Shown: positions 8,551-13,075 of the stretch, piece by piece | How the letters are laid out: every line of letters starts with the position of its first letter | Numbering within the stretch: the first letter of the stretch is position 1 | NCBI GenBank assembly: GCA_015679605.1 | Contig: JAAAVE010000359.1 | Coordinates: 3,374-16,448 of the forward strand | From: Podila epigama | Taxonomy: Eukaryota > Mortierellomycota > Mortierellomycetes > Mortierellales > Mortierellaceae | DNA: 13,075 nt | Direction: 5' to 3' | Program-made: the position numbers and the translations under genes | Notes under the pieces: generated by a model | Told to the model about the DNA's origin: nothing | Seen by the model: the letters and a program-made list of their open reading frames with translations, nothing else | Databases searched by the model: none

Positions 8551-10764
8551 ATGGTACCCTACAGGAGCCATGCCTCGAGGCTCGCTCCAGAGCTCATCCT
8601 GCATATCCTGTCCTTCCTCGACTACACTGACCACCCTGCGCGGCTCCTTCCTATCGTCACTCTTTGCAAGCACTGGGCTGGTGCCGCACTTGTAGCGCTT
8701 TATCACCAACCCGTCCTCAACGTGGCCCAATGCGCCCTACTTGTCAAAACTCTTCTCCTGAAGGATCGCTATGAAGGCAAGATCCTTTGGGACCCTAGCA
8801 GCACCCCTAGTCAGCAACAACTGGGGACAGAGTACACAACTATGGCGATTGATTACATGAGCCTCATCAAGAAGTCCTGTCGCATCGTTGGGACAATCGC
8901 CCCTACCAAGCAGGACCTCATTCAGCTCTGGGATCTCCAGTTCATCTTGTGGAGCTCGCCCAACTTCAAGAAAGAATCAGTCTCAGAGCCTCCTTCGCCC
9001 ACACTGTCACATTCTCGTTCACATTCTCCTTCATCCTCATCACCACAGTCTCCTACGCCTCCACCATCGGAGCCTGGCAAGGACTCGCCTCGCTCAACAA
9101 CGCCTTTATCGAACAAGGTGATCATGCCACGCCGTAAAAAGAAGCAGCCCAGCCCAGGACCTTGCGTGTTGCTTCTGGATCAACCACTTGTCATGACAGA
9201 CACTACAGAGTATATCCTGAACGAGGTTGGTGCTCTTCAACTCAGACAACTTCATGCTCAGTGGCTACTCCGCACTCCGCTACTTCGCATTGTAGAGGAC
9301 AACATCAGCACACTCGAGTCACTCTCCTTGACAAAGTCCCCCATGCGAGCACCATCCCTGGAGGAGCTGGCTCTCGCTTTAGGTGGCGAGGGAGCAGAAT
9401 CAAGCGGGGCAGCAACCACACAGGACGCATCTTCACAGCGATTGAGAGTGCTCAGGCTGGAAGACTGTGCAGGATTGACAAGAGAAGTCTTGTCCGCCTT
9501 TGCCCGTTCCTGCTCTTCTAGCCTTCAAACATTGGACATTCGCCATTCGAACCGACTTCAGGTTCTGGGTGACCAAGCTGTCTTCCCCTTGGATGGCCCA
9601 GGCAATTGGGACCCAGAGACTTTTGCCGCAACATCTGCACACTTGACAGTCGACCATCCTTCACTAGGGGTAGATGAACAATGCACCCAGTGTGGAATTA
9701 AAGGCACCCACACGGCTGATCCAACTCAGCATCAGGCAACTCTTGACAATTCAGCGCAAGAGGATGTTGAAATCCACATCAATAATTTGAACATTGCAGA
9801 GGCAGTCATGCCAGCATCTTCGTCTACGCCAGCACATGAAGAGTCCACCCAAAACGAGGCCACTCCTCCTCCGCAAGGACTTGTAGCGGTCGATCAAGCC
9901 CAGACAAACCGGATAGATATTGCTCTTGTGGATTTTTCAGAAAGATGCACACAGTTACGAAATCTCTGTCTCCATCGCATCACATGGCTCTCTGACATGG
10001 TTCTTGCAGGATTTTGTCCAGCAGTCAAGGATGGCGTACATCGTGGCCTGCGTTCGATCGAAATCATGGACTCGCATTACGGATCCAGTGTCACCATTGA
10101 AGGTGTGCTCGACATGTGCGGGCCGTTACTCGAGTCCTTGATACTAGATAGGAGGTCATGCTGGCGCGTCCGACCAAAACCTGACATTGAACGGGCTATC
10201 GGTCCTCTGTGCCTCGAGTGCCACAAACGCGATGTTCATCAGCGCACCATCGAGGAGAATAGAACCACGGGTGATCGAATCTTACAAGGCTTGTTATTAA
10301 AGGATCAAGCAAGCACCATAGATCAACAGTTCCGTCGATTACATACAATCGTCCTTCATGAGCATTGGGTGACTGTCGCCGTGCTCAAGGTAGTCATGCA
10401 GCGATGGGCCTCTACGTTGCGTACCTTGGACCTCAAGATGTGCAAGTGTTCCAATCAGGTAAACAAGGGGGTGGGGAATGCATCTCTGTTTTTGTTGTAT
10501 ATCCTTTTTTGTTTAATCTGACTCATCTTTTGCATATGTCACCCACCACAATAGGAACTTTTGGACGCATTAATCCCATTGAAGCGCTGTTCGTCAACAC
10601 CAGTGTCCACACATATACCCTCACAGCTCAATCGGATTTCCTTGACATTAGCCTTGACCCCTGGTGAGACAACTGAAGAGCTGAATATGATGGCTCGACA
10701 TCTCTTCGAGTCTCACGTTAATCTTCAGACTTTCAACGTGAACGGACGCACTTGGGTGCGATAG
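8551..10764 (+). CDS. F-box protein with C-terminal LRR-like region, two exons
   Basis: Exon 1 is 8551-10458 (ends CAG before GTAAAC) and exon 2 is 10555-10764 (acceptor ATAG). The 96-nt intron is phase 0 and the product is 705 aa. Residues 10-55 (RLAPELILHILSFLD, then LLPIVTLCKHWAGAALVALY) fit the F-box pattern that binds Skp1 in SCF ubiquitin ligases. Residues 145-190 are a Ser/Pro-rich disordered insert, followed by a basic patch PRRKKKQ (193-199), a possible nuclear-import signal. Leucine-rich segments resembling irregular LRRs appear near 300-335 (LRVLRLEDCAGLT, LQTLDIRHSN), near 470-525, and near 605-640 (LHTIVLHEH, LRTLDLKMCKC). They are separated by a disordered acidic stretch at about 380-450. 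LRR tails in such proteins recruit substrates; the target is unknown. Start context is GCCATGG. Without splicing, the frame would end at 10521 in a hydrophobic tail, so the spliced model is preferred. Confidence 0.82.
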
Positions 10765-10901
10765 CAAAATCTCTCTCTCCCAAAAAATAAAAAATGCAAG
10801 TCGATTTGATTGGATAATCTCAAGGGGACCCTTAATGAGCAACGATTTAAAAATGTTCTAGTCTTTGCTGAGTTTATTCCCCCTTTCACGTTTATTTCAC
10901 A

Positions 10902-10904
10902 ATG
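10902..10904 (+). other. RPS30: Candidate single-codon first exon (ATG) of RPS30
   Basis: The eS30 coding sequence that starts at 11656 lacks its initiator Met, and in budding yeast the RPS30 first exon is only the ATG. Upstream, TTTCACAATG is followed directly by GCAAGT at 10905-10910, the strict consensus of the rare GC-AG donor. The leader before it is pyrimidine-rich, as is common for ribosomal protein genes. The only ATG followed directly by GT in this stretch is at 11051-11053 (ATG then GTGGAG), a poor donor. The choice is an inference. Confidence 0.45.
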
Positions 10905-11254
10905 GCAAGTCACTGTTACACCTCAGTGAACCAACAGAGATCTGCATCCATGGAGGGCATCATATCCATCGATCGACACATCCATATATTTCGAAAAACA
11001 TCGCAGAGGATTTTTCGACCAGAATGATTGTGGGATCATGCTGGTGGAAAATGGTGGAGGATCACAATAGGAGCTGGAAGGAAAAACAACAACGAGCTTG
11101 CTGACAAGTGGAGGCTTTAGATACTGAGTGATGACAAGCATCATGCAATGTTCTCGATTCATTTTGAAGTGGGCGACAATGGCCAAGGAATTCAAAGAGG
11201 ACGTTTTTCTGTTGTTACGACTGGAAGCCTTCTGGGAAATCAATTTGTCAGTAG

Positions 11255-12080
<826 letters not shown>

Positions 12081-13075
12081 ATTTCATCTAGTTTCTTTTA
12101 CCGGGATATGAATACAATCTGATGTTCAACCTACAAACATGGCAGCAATGAACAGCTGGAGTCTGTAGCTCATCTCGTTGATACATTCTCTATGCTTGTC
12201 ATTAAAACCAATTAAAAAAATCTGTGGAAAGCAATTTGTACAATTTTTCTAAATGTATATAATACAATATACAGAAATATATGAGAGGGATGGCATAGTC
12301 AACAGTAGATAATGCTCCGAGGAGAACAACAAAACTCATGTTTATCTCCAGCAGCAACCAGGTTTTTGGTGCTTGAAGCAGTGCGATCTGGTTGTTGAAT
12401 GAGTGTGTGGGCTGAGTGTAGAATCGCAGTATCGCTGAATGGTTCGGTGCATATGATGGCATACTAAACACTGTGCAAATGGTCCATAGATCCAGATGGC
12501 ACTACAAGAAAGGATTTTACCCGATCTGTTCTTTTGGACAAAGACTGCTCACAAGAGAGGGGGCTTGTGACGAGACCAGCTGGATAGCAGTTTGTTTAAT
12601 GTTTAATGTTTTTTTTTTCCCTTCATTAGTATTGTTTTCTCCTTCATTGTTTATTATTGTTGTAGCCTTTGGAGAGACCGAGAGATGGTTCGCGCGATAT
12701 TGTTGTTCCCACATTTTCATCCCAATGAAGCGAAAGGCATGTCGATAATGGTGCCATGGTTTCAATGGACAAGGATGGACAGATTGAAAAGGAAATATGC
12801 AGCGGCGCTCTTATTCGTGATAACAGGGTGGGGGCCTGGGCTATGCTACTTTTATTTTATTTTTTATTTTTTTTTTCTTGTACACGCGCACCTGTCCAAA
12901 CTGCATTGCCTTTTCACACATTCACTCCATTACTCCATCTCTCCAAGAGTAGAGATCAATCTAATCCGCTTGAGCTGATTTACATTATCTTTCTCATCAT
13001 TTAATCTCGTTTTTGTTGGTGTTGTCGAGCAACAAACACTCGTCCATATCTTATCACGACATCGACTTGGAAAAA
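12081..13075. other. Region after RPS30 with no confident gene
   Basis: It begins with the RPS30 3' UTR (A-rich candidate polyadenylation region near 12205-12220). An 89-codon minus-strand frame (12471-12202) and a 91-codon plus frame (12473-12748) have no recognisable content. From about 12850 to the right edge the plus strand is T/C-rich, like a fungal promoter or leader, suggesting a plus-strand gene beyond the window. Confidence 0.5.
12729..12827 (+). pseudogene. Possible fragment of a trypsin-like (S1-type) serine protease
   Basis: The open frame reads GAMVSMDKDGQIEKEI, then CSGALIRDNR. This resembles the strand before the catalytic His in S1 proteases (MVSM..., CxGxLI, followed by VLTAAHC). 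The TAAHC motif does not follow: after Arg the sequence turns into GTGGGGG and T-rich DNA, so either an intron begins with a poor GT donor at 12828 or this is a remnant. No signal peptide or upstream exon is evident. It could be a chance resemblance. Confidence 0.2.

Noticed and set aside
10923-11243. 106-codon minus-strand frame
   Set aside because: No recognisable protein content, and it overlaps the proposed RPS30 intron; treated as chance.
12202-12471. 89-codon minus-strand frame with hydrophobic segments
   Set aside because: No family resemblance and no splice or promoter support; AT-rich composition explains the hydrophobic residues.

Overview
The window looks like nuclear DNA of an intron-rich, early-diverging fungus. 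A Mortierella-like (Mortierellomycotina/Mucoromycota) source is my inference. The reasons are short GT-AG introns of about 95-185 nt that interrupt conserved proteins many times, pyrimidine-rich leaders before start codons, a fungal-type glycogen branching enzyme, an intronless tRNA-Asn, and an F-box/leucine-rich-repeat type protein. Nothing bacterial, viral or CRISPR-like was seen. Spliced models were built by hand from splice sites, reading phase and family conservation.

Layout. 1-449: first exon (minus strand) of a secreted zinc carboxypeptidase of the M14 type, running off the left edge inside its first intron. 450-943: its upstream region, with no gene seen. 944-1017: tRNA-Asn(GTT), plus strand, followed by a small palindrome and T-run terminators. 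1249-4409: a complete 1,4-alpha-glucan branching enzyme (GLC3/GBE1) in eight exons, minus strand, 714 aa, with all GH13 catalytic residues visible. 4410-5301: spacer holding an 8-bp repeat just before the GLC3 start and three CCAAT boxes spaced exactly 10 bp apart. 5302-7953: an NBR1-type selective-autophagy receptor in five exons, minus strand, 705 aa, built as PB1 - three ZZ zinc fingers - four-tryptophan (FW) domain - acidic tract - C-terminal Atg8-binding motif. 7954-8550: divergent promoter region with GAAA and AC microsatellites. 8551-10764: an F-box protein in two exons, plus strand. 10902-12080: ribosomal protein eS30 (RPS30), plus strand. Its three downstream exons are certain. Its first exon is probably the bare ATG at 10902-10904, spliced through an unusual GC-AG donor. 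The 751-nt intron this implies carries unexplained coding-like sequence with a 10-bp tandem duplication. 12081-13075: no confident gene; one short stretch near 12729-12827 resembles a trypsin-like protease fragment.

The genes do not form a pathway. GLC3 makes glycogen, the NBR1-like receptor delivers cargo to the vacuole, the F-box protein probably selects targets for ubiquitination, and RPS30 and the tRNA serve translation. The most rewarding points are the NBR1-like architecture, the single-codon exon with GC donor of RPS30, the relic sequence inside that intron, and the helically phased CCAAT boxes upstream of GLC3.
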